This document shows positions 32,144 through 43,152 of a DNA stretch of 64,000 bases, one piece after another. The notes beneath the pieces are model-generated. The model saw nothing but the letters and a program-made list of their open reading frames with translations. It ran no database searches and had not been told where the DNA came from. Position 1 is the stretch's first letter, and every line of letters starts with the position of its first letter. The translations under genes were made by a program, and so were the position numbers. Source of the stretch: Misgurnus anguillicaudatus (Eukaryota > Chordata > Actinopteri > Cypriniformes > Cobitidae); NCBI RefSeq assembly GCF_027580225.2, contig NC_073340.2, forward strand, positions 16,438,001 to 16,502,000. Direction: 5' to 3'.

Positions 32144-32951
32144 TAATTAACCATTTTATATTGTCTATGAAGATTACGAAAATGTAGGTTTGTTTAATAA
32201 TAATTTTTATGAATATTTTTAAGAAATATGGACTGTACCTTTAATGATCACTTATTTTATTTTTTTAGATTTAATCGATAAACCTTACAAATAAAATAGG
32301 TTCTGAGGAGAAAATGCAGATGTGGCCAAAACTTTAGCGTTATTTTTTAAATGTCGACAAAAAAATGAAGAAAATTACGTCGTTTCCATTATGTGACTGT
32401 AACGTTAGTTTTTTCATCTCGCGATAAGACATTCCAAACATCACGTCGACTGATGTCGGTAGGTTTACTAAAATCACACACTATTTCCAAACAAAACATT
32501 AATGCAAAGTATACTTGGCAGCAGACACTTGAGGTGTTTCTGTGAGGGCATCATCTTCAAATATGATTATGTGACTTGTATCAGGAGCGGCAACGGAGTT
32601 TCATTATTTTAAATCAAGTGAGATGAGGATTATAAAACATTATTGTCTGTAAGCCTCTTACTTGGCAGCAGACACAATTGTTTCTGTGAGGTTTTGGTAT
32701 CCTACATCGCGTCATCTTCAAATAATGATTAGGCTGTGACTGCATCAGTTTACCTGTAAATGCCGTTTCCTGAATTGGCAGTATTTTCAATTCGCAATGT
32801 TAAATCGCGCAATTTGGAAACGCAACTGACGTGAGATTTAGTGACAAGTCAAGAGGAACATGGAGAGAAACTTATGTCCCTTTTCCCCACAATAAATTAA
32901 CCAGGTTATATAACATTTAATTTTTTTGTCTAATACACTGTTCAGTTTCAG

Positions 32952-32973
32952 TAACCCTAACCCTAACCCTAAC
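32952..32973. repeat. Interstitial telomere-like repeat
   Basis: Between three and four copies of AACCCT, with no degenerate copies around. Confidence 0.7.
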
Positions 32974-33254
32974 CTTTACTGGTTGTTTTAAAAATGTAAT
33001 GATTGCATACATAATTAAATAAATATTATACTGTAAAAATAATTGACTTACCATTAAGAACAATACAGATACATTACAGAAATGCACACATATACATCTC
33101 AGTAGCCATTAAAACTTTAAATATATAAATAATAAAACCTATAACGTGATAAAAACGCCATAAAAACACCACACTGAAGGGAAAAATAGAGGGAACATAG
33201 GGGGAACAGACTTCGACACAACACCTGTTCAGTTCAACAATAAACGAAACTTAC

Positions 33255-33280
33255 CTTGTTTTCACGTAACCTACAAACAT
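33255..33280 (-). CDS. ifit: Candidate exon 1 of IFIT gene B
   Basis: An ATG at 33280 opens 26 nt ending in a strong donor (AACAAG-GTAAGT, GT at 33254-33253). Spliced to 31422 it stays in frame, giving MFVGYVKTSCPEDKLL. No convincing TATA box or ISRE lies upstream, unlike genes A and C, so this rests on frame and donor only. Confidence 0.3.
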
Positions 33281-33895
33281 TCCAATGATTTTTCGGCAAA
33301 TTAACTAGCATCGGTTTATTTTACAAAGCTAAATCAAAACCAAAAAGACATCGACGTAGTCTACTTGCGAAGGAGAATCCAATGGGTTGTGGCTAGAAGG
33401 ATACAGCTACGGCGAAAATCTCGTGAAATCTCGCAGGATGAGCCAGATGTTTGAGATGCAGCTTGCCTTGCCTGAAATTCAGACGAGAGCAGGCGGCTGC
33501 AGTGAGGGGAGGAGTAAAAAAAGAGCTTCACCAATCTCGCAGTTCAGTCGTCTACAAACGTCAGCAGAGGCAGAGATCACGTTCGCGTATTTTATCGTGG
33601 ATTAAAAAGATGAAACTTAAAGACCAATAAATGAATTTACATAAAGATGTTTATAAGGAGAATCAACAAAGGTGAACTGTTCGTTACTGGAAAAGGTTAC
33701 TTAGTAAATGTTGGGATAAATAAATCTAGTGGTATTCGTTTATGTTGTTTGAAATATAAACATCTCACAGTACAAATAAATCAACACCAATACAAAAGTT
33801 TACAGGAATTCATTACAAATATTAATGTCATAGTAAAGAACAATTGAATTAATATAAAAACTACTACAGGAATGAGAGTTTTTAGAATTAACAAG

Positions 33896-34475
33896 AGGCA
33901 AAGAGGTATTTGGTCAGTGTTGCATATTATGGATAAAAATGGTTGCTTCCTTAACTATATTGATTTCTGTTCTAAATTTAATTTTGTGTGTGAGGGAAAA
34001 AGTTTATTTTATTAAAAGTATTCCCTTACCATTCCTTAATATGCTAAAGGAGATTTTAAAATATTTTAATATTATCCCCAAAATGTTGGATCTTAATGTA
34101 GGTAAAGTAAATTTTACAGATAAGAAATGTATTAATAAGTTTATAAGAAATTCTCTTATGCAGGAAAGCTATCCTGTTTTTAAAAAGGAGCTTGACATGT
34201 TTACAAATGTCCTGAAAGTTATGAGATGTGAAAAGGCCAAGAAATTACGGGTTTTGTTTAATAGGTATGACTTTGTTTAATCCCCTTCATTGCTGTTGGT
34301 TGCATGAATATATATTTTATTTTTTGTTATTTTATTTGAATTATTGTCTGTATGGAGATTTATTTCTATTGTTATAATATGAATGATATGAATTTCTCAG
34401 TCTGTGAGACAGTTGTGTTTATGTAAGCCTATTTTGGTTTGTTAAGATGCTTGAAATTCAATAAAGGAAAAAAAA
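33896..34475 (+). mobile_element. 5'-truncated LINE with target duplication
   Basis: It ends in AATAAAGG plus an A tail. The 12-bp duplication AGAATTAACAAG lies on both sides (33884-33895 and 34476-34487). The residual frame reads like the C-terminal end of an L1-like reverse transcriptase (DKNGCFLNYIDFCSKFNF), with stops. This is classic target-primed insertion. Confidence 0.8.
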
Positions 34476-34487
34476 AGAATTAACAAG

Positions 34488-36160
34488 TCATCAGCTGACA
34501 TCCCCGGTCCAATGAGCATTGAGCTGTGTCGTCAGCAAGTCTTCCCATTGTTCTTTTCATCAACGCAGTCGGTGGAGAGCAACTACGCTCGGCTGTAGAA
34601 TCCGACAAGCCCGCCTCTCCATCGCGAGAGTTATTTTGCACATGTCAGCGTGATATCAGAGCAAGTCGGACATAAGTCGGACACTTTTCTAACCGACATG
34701 CATCTTGGGCTGATCACCGGTGATCGATTCTGCGCAGAATTTGCTCATCTCAAACAAGCCTATTCCCTCAAACCTAACCCTAAAACAACATCTCGTGAGA
34801 TTTGACCAAGTTGTATCCCCTCTAGCCAGAACTGTCATGTGTGGAACTTGTGCGCATACGCATAGTTCACCAGTTAAAGGGACAATGACACGTGACTTTT
34901 TCTTTTTATAGGGCTTATGCGAAACAAACTTCAGTATTCTGTAAATCAGGATGCAGTGTCGGTTCAAGTGGTTTGTAGGCTGTGTGCTTTGTTAAATATA
35001 GTGCTTACTCGAAATGCTTTTAACATGTCTCTATAGCTAATTATTTTCTTCATGATAACTGTGGGGGGAGGGTGAAAGTCCCTGCCAAAGAAAATTTATG
35101 ACAAGAAATTGTTTTAAAACTCAACTTTTGATTAAACAAAACATATTAAATGATACGAAGTAGTGCTGTTGGTTAGTAGCCCTGGCCCCCAGTTTGAGAA
35201 CCACTGCCATAGAGAAACAGAGGTCCTAACCCAAATGGCACACTTCATGTGGACTTTTGGTCTCGTGGGCCTGAAATTGCGCATGCTAGCTTAGTCTACG
35301 AGTCAGTAGGGTGTCCATTTTTACGCTCCGACGTGTGCTCATCAGCGCCCCCTTTGCATCCTTGATGCGGTTATCGGCGAAGGCGCACTGCTGCAGGCTC
35401 CACACACTTTACCAACCCAGAAGTCCTTGTGAATTATCTATCTATCATCTTTTTACTGGACTTTGTTCTTGTCGGTACTAGGAAACAGACAAATTAGGGT
35501 TTTTATATTGTATTTTGACCAGGTTTTATTTATTTTTTTACTTTTTTTTAAAATACTCAAAGTCATAGAGATGTCGTTTCTGTGTGATGTTTATTAATAT
35601 CAGTGGTGTCGTCTTGTGTTTTAATATTCACATCATCGGAAAATAAGAATCTGATGTAGTGTCCTTACCAGTGCCGGAGCGCTTGTACACGATATACTAG
35701 CTGGGTTAATTCCATATAGCATGGACCCTTTCAAGGAACGGGACGCGTGTAAACAGACACTCAAGATAAAAGAGAAAATGATTATTTTCATTGCTCTATT
35801 CGCCAAGTGTATTTTGAGACAAACTCCCTCAAAAGTTTACACATCAAGACCTCTGGTCTTAGAATGGAATCGGGCTGATCACTTCACCCGATTCACGACC
35901 TAGGGAGCTAGGGAACTGATTGAGACACAGAAAGTCTTTAAAAAAGCGTTTGTCTGTTGGCAGCTTTTTACAGTCACATATAGAGCGATAGGGTACAGCT
36001 TAAGTGCTTCACGTCTTCCTCACTCATTCATGACCAAAATGATATGTGAACAATACGAAAAGGTGAAGCGGTCACTGTGACGATACTGGTAGAATATATC
36101 ACGGCTATCAGCCAATCAGAATCTTGAACCAGAAAGAACTGTTGTAATATATATACAACC
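34488..36160. other. Intergenic DNA with segment paralogous to 10990-11450
   Basis: 35650-36090 matches the flank of IFIT gene A (see that entry). The remainder shows no coding exon. Confidence 0.4.
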
Positions 36161-36375
36161 CCAAAACAGAAAAAGTTGGGACACAGTAGAAATTGTGAGT
36201 AAAAAAGGAATGGACTAATTTACAAATCTCATAAACTTATATTTTATTCACAGTAGAATATAGATAACATATCAAATGTTGAAAGTAAGATATTTTGAAA
36301 TGTCATGCCAAATATTTGCTCATTTTGCATTTCATGAGAGCTACACATTCCCAAAAAAGTTGGGACAGGTAGCAA
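36160..36375. mobile_element. Dispersed fish repeat (CAGAAAAAGTTGGGACA type)
   Basis: It contains ACAACCCCAAAACAGAAAAA and later CCCAAAAAAGTTGGGACAGG. A related, inverted piece lies at 46780-46920. Non-coding. 36376-36820 is AT-rich with nothing recognised. Confidence 0.55.
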
Positions 36376-36820
36376 TAAGAGGCCAGAAAATTTAAATGTA
36401 CATACAAGTACATATTGGGGTAGGGGCGTGTTTGTTTAGGTGATTTCAAATATCAACATTGGCTTTCAAACATCATGGACTTTAAGCTGTTTGTACAAAC
36501 AAATTTAATTACAACAGTAAATTCAGACAGGATGTTGTAATGCACATTTTTATTTGTGTTATAAACAATTTAAGCATTCCACATTTTATTTTCTACATAT
36601 GTCTTTTAGATAGTAATTTTATGAATTGTGTAAGATATTTATAGAAAGTTGCATTGTTATATCTAACTTGCAGGAAAAAACTTTTAAGACAAGACAGAAC
36701 TAAACAATGAAAGTAACTTTCATAGTAACCACTAATTATGTACTTTTTTAAATATTTTATAATATATAGCAAAATGCTAATATATCAGGGGGCAATATAA
36801 GCATATAGTTTGTCATAACT

Positions 36821-36922
36821 TTACTGTATGGACATCCTGAGGTCACAAAGATTCCTGAGGTACTCATCATTATCTACATAACTCAGAGCTTTCTCATAGC
36901 ACTCAATGGCTTGACGATTCTC
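36821..36922 (-). pseudogene. Orphaned C-terminus of IFIT gene C
   Basis: In frame with the coding exon after the premature stop, closely matching the last 33 codons of gene A and ending ...MSIQ then TAA. Its preservation suggests the stop is recent. Confidence 0.75.
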
Positions 36923-38249
36923 TCATTTTTCTTTGTGAAGGAATCCTAGTATAGCATAAGCTTCACCATCCTTTGTATTTTTACGAATACGTTGCTCTGC
37001 AATCTTTTTTAAACTGTAATAACTTCTCTTCCCTTCAGGTGAACCTGGGCACAACTTCAGGCATTGCATATAGTGCTCGATAGCTAAAGCTTGACATCTT
37101 TTGCAGTGCAACTGGAATTCAGCATAATAATAACTGACTACATATAGATTATCATTTTTCTCTTTGGCTGTTTGGAACGTCATCTGAAACAACTCTTCAG
37201 CACGTGAAATGTCAGGCTTTTCTCCATAATGCAGTGCAAGATCACTCATTGCAGCAATAAAGGCGGTTGATTGGGTTGTAGCTATTTCTAAATGATAGAT
37301 GATCTGATCACGAATTTGTTGAACCTGTGATGCTTTAGCGTGGTGATTTCCCTTTTGCAGCAGTTGGATTTTCTTTATCTTATAGCAGAGAGCTAACTGA
37401 TGATGTATGAAACTTGAATTAGGTGACTGCTCAAGGGCTTTGCACAACAGAGCAATAGACCTGTCCACACATCCTCTACTCCTGAAGAATTTCCCAACAT
37501 ATCGCATGACGTGTGGATGATCTGGAGATCTTTCTAAAGCTTTCTCTACTAAGATATCAGCTTCATCATATCTCTTGTATACAACCAGTCGCATTGCTAA
37601 AAGGATGTTAAGAACATCATCATCAGGATTTGTATCGATGGCCCGTCTGAGCTGCTTGATTGTGGGTGAATTTGTGTACGTGAAGCCCCCAAATTCTGTC
37701 CGAAACAAAGCAATGGCATAGCCAGCGTTGCACTCGCTATCTTCTGGTTCCAGCTCCAAACCCTTCTTGAAACATTCTTTGGCTCGCTCGTAATATTTGT
37801 GAGAAAATTTAAGAAAGGTCCATCCCTTCTCATCAAGCACCTCTGGAACAGATGAAGCCTCAGTTGCATATCTTTCATTTATCGTCTGTAGTTTCTGCAG
37901 GTAACTTTCACACTCTGTATAGTTCTTCATGTGGTAGTTTAACCAGGCAAGGTTCCCATATGTGACAATGAGAGTTTTGTGAAATTCCTCTTCATGGTGC
38001 TCTATGTAGAGCTTCACAGATGTCATCAGGTTGTTAAGTGCTTTTTCCTGAAACCCCTGAAGAAATTTAACATATGCTATAGCATTGTATGCACGTGCAA
38101 GTGCTTTGTTTTTTCCAAGATCCAACTTAAGCTGTTCTTCCAGTCTGTTAAGAAGATCAGGTAGATCTATGTCTTCTTTTATCAGAGCCCAAGTGAAGTG
38201 ACATTCCAGCTGGTGAAGTTTTGTTCTCAAAACTATTTCACGATCCATA
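36923..38249 (-). CDS. ifit: IFIT-like protein, gene C, exon 2, prematurely stopped (443 residues)
   Basis: A close paralogue of gene A with the same TPR arrangement (AIAYVKFLQGFQEKALNNL; GNLAWLNYHMKNYTECESYL; EKGWTFLKFSHKYYERAKEC; CNAGYAIALFRTE). Exon 2 starts at 38249; exon 1 (40465-40469) supplies ATGAG, so the protein begins MSMDREIVL. At 36923-36925 a TGA replaces the GGA of gene A in FLHKEKGENR. The frame stays open for 33 more codons to TAA at 36821-36823, matching the C-terminus of A. The product thus lacks the final TPR-like repeat. The change is one base. Whether the shortened protein is stable cannot be judged; it may be a segregating allele or an assembly error. Confidence 0.88.
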
Positions 38250-38438
38250 CTGATAAAGAAATAAGAGATATAGCACAACTTTATTATTTCCCATGAGTAA
38301 TATTATATATTTAATCTGCAATACCATAATTTTAAGTTCTAATTGATATAAAGTAGAACTAAACGTGGAGATAAAGAGAAGATTGGATGCAAAAAAAGAA
38401 GGAGATGTTCACCTATTATTTTCTTGGAATATGTTAAG

Positions 38439-39983
38439 CATGGCCGTAGCCAGGGTTTGAAAATTACCGAGGTCCAGGGTGGAGTGTTAAGAGTTAACAA
38501 ATGCTAACTCAGGTGAAAAAAGTGCACTTAAATAAAATACAATTTTTAAGTACACTTAGTAAATGTATTATTTTCGTGCACTCATTTTGTGGTTTATATA
38601 TCACATTTGTTTTTAGTACTTCTTAAAATTAAGTTAAGAACATCTAAGTGTTATTTTGAAACATCATTTATTTCAATAAAAATCTAGTTGGTACTGGTAT
38701 TCTTACTTTTTCAGGTAAACTGAAGTACTGCTCAAGTAGACCTTTACTTTTATTAAGTATATTTGTAGCATAACTTTACATAAGTACAAATGTACTTGCT
38801 AGTATTTAAGTGGTTTAAGTACATTGAAGCATACTTAATTTTTTACCTGGGATCTAAAATATTCTGTCTTTACCTTTTTACAACTTGGGTTACAAACTTG
38901 GTTTTGGGGGATGGACTGGGACTGCCGGATTATTTATTACTTTTTCATGCAACAATGTTTATTTTTGTAATCATTTTAATAAGCAATATTTCATAACAAA
39001 AACGTTACAAGATTTTAAACAAGTACTTGTTTAGTGCTCTTATTGTTTTCAGCATGACTTTGTTAAAGGTTAACTTCTAAATTCAATGAAATAACAGAAT
39101 TCTTAATGCTTATGTTTTGCTGAGATTAGCTTTACCGTTTTATGCTAGGCTACGTGTTTTAACATATTTGGCATATTTTATTTAAACCCAATTCTTCTAC
39201 ACACTCTTAGAAAGGATGTGTTAATTTTTTACACATCTTTGTGCGTTAAACTTTAACACATTATGTGTCATTTTGTGTTGATTTTGTGTTAAAATATAAC
39301 ACAAGTTGTGTTAAAAGTAACACAAAATGTGTTTTTTCAATAATAACACAGAGCTGAGGGATTCACGAATGTGTTGTTTTTAACACATACGTTCTAAGAG
39401 TGCATCTTTATACCAGAGTTGTTTTCTGTTTTTCGATAGTGTTGTTGATACTCTTACAGACACAATTATGATGATTACTGCTTTTATCTTACTGAATGTA
39501 GTATCAGCAATAACCTGCTTGCGCTGAATCATGCGTCTTATTTGATAACTTTCAGTTTCCATGTTGCCAGATATTAGTACGAAAAACAAGCAAAAATAAT
39601 TGGCCTTAAAAACAAAGTTCGTCCAAACCTTGTATTTCAGAAATAAATCAGTGAAATTGCTAATACTAACCTTCACCTAACAATCACTTTATAGATAGTG
39701 TCAAAGTGTCACATTAATTGCTAAACATTACGTCTAAAGAGGATTTTTTACGATGGGATCTGGCAACACTGCAAATTCTGTACCCGCGCCGTCACAGCTT
39801 AAGCCAGTCTTCGTCATTTTACACTAAACTATACAGTAAACTGTCCAAACTAACTAAATTATTTATGCGGATTCGTTTTGAAAAACTAATTAGTCATTCA
39901 GAGAACTTTACATTTTATTTTTTAATATGAAAAAAATTACCGAGGTCCGGACCTCTGTGACCTCATAGCTGGGTACGGCCATG
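38439..39983. mobile_element. hAT-like element in intron 1 of IFIT gene C
   Basis: The ends CATGGCCGTAGCCAGG and (inverted) CATGGCCGTACCCAGC are flanked by the perfect 8-bp duplication ATGTTAAG (38431-38438 and 39984-39991). No transposase ORF. Another MITE is nested in it. Confidence 0.82.
39202..39402. mobile_element. Nested 201-bp palindromic MITE
   Basis: The ends CACTCTTAGAA and TTCTAAGAGTG enclose an interior of alternating TGTGTTAA / TTAACACA words. It lies inside the hAT element. Confidence 0.7.
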
Positions 39984-40190
39984 ATGTTAAGTAATATTAG
40001 GGGGTACAAGGTCTTTACATATATGAAGATTTCTTTTTATTTATTTATTTGAATAGATTTTCATGACAGCAAGTTTTCTTTTATCATCAAATATTCTAAT
40101 ATAGCTGAAATTATCATAGTAAACAATGTGATAATATGACAGTGTCATAGGTAAACAATAATCATGGGTTAAGTGTTTGTACAAAACATA

Positions 40191-40340
40191 GCGGCGGTTT
40201 CCCGGAACGGACTTCTAATTCCAAACTAAAATGGATATTTGAGCTGCCTTCATTTAAAGACACCTTGCACTAACATATCTTAACATATATCAATGATGTT
40301 GTTTTGTCTCAAGATGCACACCGGTAATTATTTTTGTAAG
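40191..40340. repeat. Dispersed fish repeat fragment
   Basis: GCGGCGGTTTCCCGGAACGG... is related to 28806-28960. It lies in intron 1 of gene C. Confidence 0.4.
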
Positions 40341-40464
40341 TATATGTTACAAAACTACTAACATGTCCAAATAGTTCTGTATTAATCTAAACCTGCTCCA
40401 AAATGTTTAGCTCTTAAATTAAACTATGAAAACAAATTTGGATACGTTATAGCCAAAAACTTAC

Positions 40465-40469
40465 CTCAT
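40465..40469 (-). CDS. ifit: Exon 1 coding part of IFIT gene C
   Basis: The minus strand reads CCAACATGAG-GTAAGT: the start codon plus two bases, then a consensus donor. Joined to exon 2 it gives ATG AGT ATG GAT (MSMD). A tiny first coding exon is the normal IFIT layout. The 5' UTR probably begins near 40500. Confidence 0.82.
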
Positions 40470-40522
40470 GTTGGACGATAAATGTTCTTGAAGCTGTGTG
40501 ATACGGATGATGGTCGAGGTCC

Positions 40523-40536
40523 TGCTTTTTTATTCT
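40523..40536 (-). promoter_or_regulatory. TATA-like box of IFIT gene C
   Basis: The minus strand reads GAGAATAAAAAAGC, about 55 bp before the start codon. The matching box in gene A is GCATATAAAGC. Confidence 0.6.
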
Positions 40537-40568
40537 CTCCTAGAAATGGGAGGGTCGAATTCAGAATG

Positions 40569-40579
40569 GAAACTGAAAC
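40569..40579 (-). promoter_or_regulatory. ISRE of IFIT gene C
   Basis: The plus strand reads GAAACTGAAAC, an exact GAAANNGAAAC match, about 35 bp upstream of the TATA-like box. It predicts binding of ISGF3/IRF factors and induction by interferon. Confidence 0.8.
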
Positions 40580-40852
40580 CTTGGTTGAGAGTGTTAGGAT
40601 AAAGAGGTTGCCCTAAAGCTGTGGAATATTTAAATAATAGTTAAAAATAGACTTTGGCTTTGCATGCTGAAGACATGTTTAGACACCAGCAAACTATTTA
40701 CATACAAGAATAACTAAGATTTATTAGTATATATCATAGTTATTAACATATTCGTTTAATTAACAAAACAATTCAATAATTTATTATTTATTTATTTATT
40801 TTTATTAACAGTGTTTCAGCATCTTTAGCGATATTAATGCAAGAACTGGTTA

Positions 40853-41150
40853 ATCTACACACAAGTTAATCTACACACAAGTTAATCTACACACAAGTTG
40901 ATCTACACACAAGTTGATCTACACACAAGTTGATCTACACACAAGTTGATCTACACACAAGTTGATCTACACACAAGTTGATCTACACACAAGTTGATCT
41001 ACCCACAAGTTGATCTACCCACAAGTTGTTCTACCCACAAGTTGATCTACACACAAGTTGATCTACACACAAGTTGATCTACATACCAGTTAATCTACAC
41101 ACCAGTTAATCTACACACCAGTTAATCTACACAAAAGTTGATCTACACAA
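40853..41150. repeat. 16-bp minisatellite between IFIT genes C and D
   Basis: About 18 copies of a 16-bp unit (ATCTACACACAAGTTG), with variants TTAATC, CTACCC and ACACCAG grouped along the array. Confidence 0.9.
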
Positions 41151-41560
41151 GTTGGGGACAGAGAACATGGGTACCACACCACTTCCGGCATGCCCGCCAC
41201 CATATTTGTGTCCATCTTGGCAGCGAACACAGCCTATCTAATGTGCTAAATGATCACATTTATTAGTTTAATGCAGAACATACCGGAGACAAAATACTGA
41301 TTGTACAATCTGAAGTTATATGTCCGCTGCCAGCGAGTTCCTACAGTTGTTCGTGATTGCGGAAGAGCTTAAAATCAATAAAATTTCGATTTTTTTTTGT
41401 GAGGCAACTGTACCGCCCCTCAGGATTTATTCAATAAATGTTCCCTGTATTACAATAAAGATCAACAGCTTGTTTACAATTTAGACATTTTAAAATAGCC
41501 TTGATTATAGTATTATATTAATGCTATTTTAAGTTTTTGCTAAATACGAGTAAAGTGCAG

Positions 41561-42998
41561 TTAGGGTTTTAGCCTCAGTCCTTTGGCGAAGGTTTCTGAT
41601 AGCTCATCACTATCTGAGTGCTGCTGGGCCCTCTGCAGATACATCGCCGCTTGTGCCTCTTGTTTGTCTTCAGAAGATACAAAGGCCAAAATCTCGAATG
41701 CCTCTCTGACTTTGCGCTTGTCATTGAGATGCCTCTCTGCAATCTGTCTGAGCTTCTTGCCCGCTTGTTTCCTGTCATTGCATTCTATTGGAATTTTGTA
41801 TGCAATCTTGAACTGACAGACTGCTGTGTCTTCATCCTTTCTCTTGTAGAGCAAAAACACACCATAGTGTGTGTGACAGTGCTGTTTTTCAAATTCACTG
41901 AGAGATGTGTCATTTAGCAGCCTGGTAAATATCTCCTCTGCTTCTCTGAATTGTCGGTTCCCTCCATAGGCCTCTGCAAGGTTCACTTGGGCGTAAATAT
42001 TAGAAGGCTTTAGCTCTACGGCCTTTGAAAGGTGCCGGATACACTCGGCTGCCTTAGCAGATATTTGAGGGGCAGGAAAGCGTCTTCCAGACCTCATCTG
42101 AGATAACATCTCAATAAGCAGCTGTTTATGGCAAAGACCGATTTGATGATGCAGAAAGTTGGAGTTTGGGGTCAACTCGACTGCTTTCTCAAGGATAGAC
42201 AGGGATTCCTTAATGGAGCCTTCTGCTCTGAAGTACTTAGCCACGTATCTGGTCACATACGGGACGTTAGGGGACAGTTTGAGAGCCTCCTTTATAAGCT
42301 TCTGGGCTTCTTGTCTCTTTAAACACTGGAGTTTCAAGGCCAACAGCACCATGACTAGAGAATTTGTGGGTTGCAGGCTGAGAGCTTTTCTGAGTTGCGT
42401 GACTGTTTCACTGTCTTCTGCACTTATTGGTCTCTCTTTGTTCATGCCTTCTATTCTGTATAACACTATTGCATAGCCCACGTTACACAATGCATTGTCT
42501 GGTTCTGCTTCAAGGCCCTTGGAGAAACTCTCCTTTGCTCGTTCATAAAATGACCCGCCAAGCCTTATAAAGGTCCACCCTTTCTCTCCATGTATTAAGG
42601 GGAGGTTGCAGGAGTACTCAGATGAACCTGGTATGTCCCTGCATATATTTTTCACCTTGTTTAGGTATTTTTCCACATCATTAAGGTTGTGCAAGTGATA
42701 GTGTACCCATGCAAAGCTGGAGAAGGTCACCAGGTAGTCTGCATCTTTCTTTTGATTATCATCCTTCAGTGCTGACTCAGCTTGTTGAAGATAATCCAGT
42801 GATCTCTCAGTTTTGCCTTCCAAGTGGCTGACAAATGCCAGAATGTTGAAATATGTGTCATGGTATTTCTGTGAGGAAGACTTGATTTTGTCAAAAAGTT
42901 TCTCCTGCAAGATATTAAAATCTCTTATCTCTGATTTTTCCACCCGCCATGTAAAAAGGCATTCCAGCTGACTGAGTTTAGATTCCATGTCTTTGTTG
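41561..42998 (-). CDS. ifit: IFIT-like protein, gene D, coding exon 2 (475 residues from MESK)
   Basis: Exon 2 starts at 42998 after TTATGTCTCCAG and reads (..C)NKDMESKLSQLECLFTWRV..., so a phase-2 exon 1 of the ATGAG type would give MSNKDMESK. TPR units occur throughout (NILAFVSHLEGKTERSLDYL; EKGWTFIRLGGSFYERAKES; CNVGYAIVLYRIE; YVAKYFRAEGSIKESLSIL; HHQIGLCHKQ; NLAEAYGGNRQFREAEEIF; the last at AFEILAFVSSEDKQEAQAAMYLQRA). The signature residues of IFIT are kept, but it is the most divergent of the four. The frame is intact. The 13-kb transposon nest starts 87 bp upstream of this exon, and no exon 1 or ISRE is seen in between. Confidence 0.9.
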
Positions 42999-43152
42999 CT
43001 GGAGACATAAGCAAGAAAGATAAGTTAATATGAGTATTTTGTCACTTTTTTTTATTTTAATTTGTATTGTATTAAAAGCATGGCTACCCTTACGAAAAAG
43101 AAGTTTATTCATGTGTGCTATAAGTATACTTCTTTTAAACTTAAAATAAGAA

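Noticed and set aside
32941..32955. ISRE-like CAGTTTCAGT upstream of IFIT gene B
   Set aside because: Only half of the element fits (GAAACTGAAC without the second full GAAA core context), and no TATA box or exon 1 with the right phase follows it.
40853..41150. CRISPR-like or operator array
   Set aside because: A continuous 16-bp tandem repeat without unique spacers.
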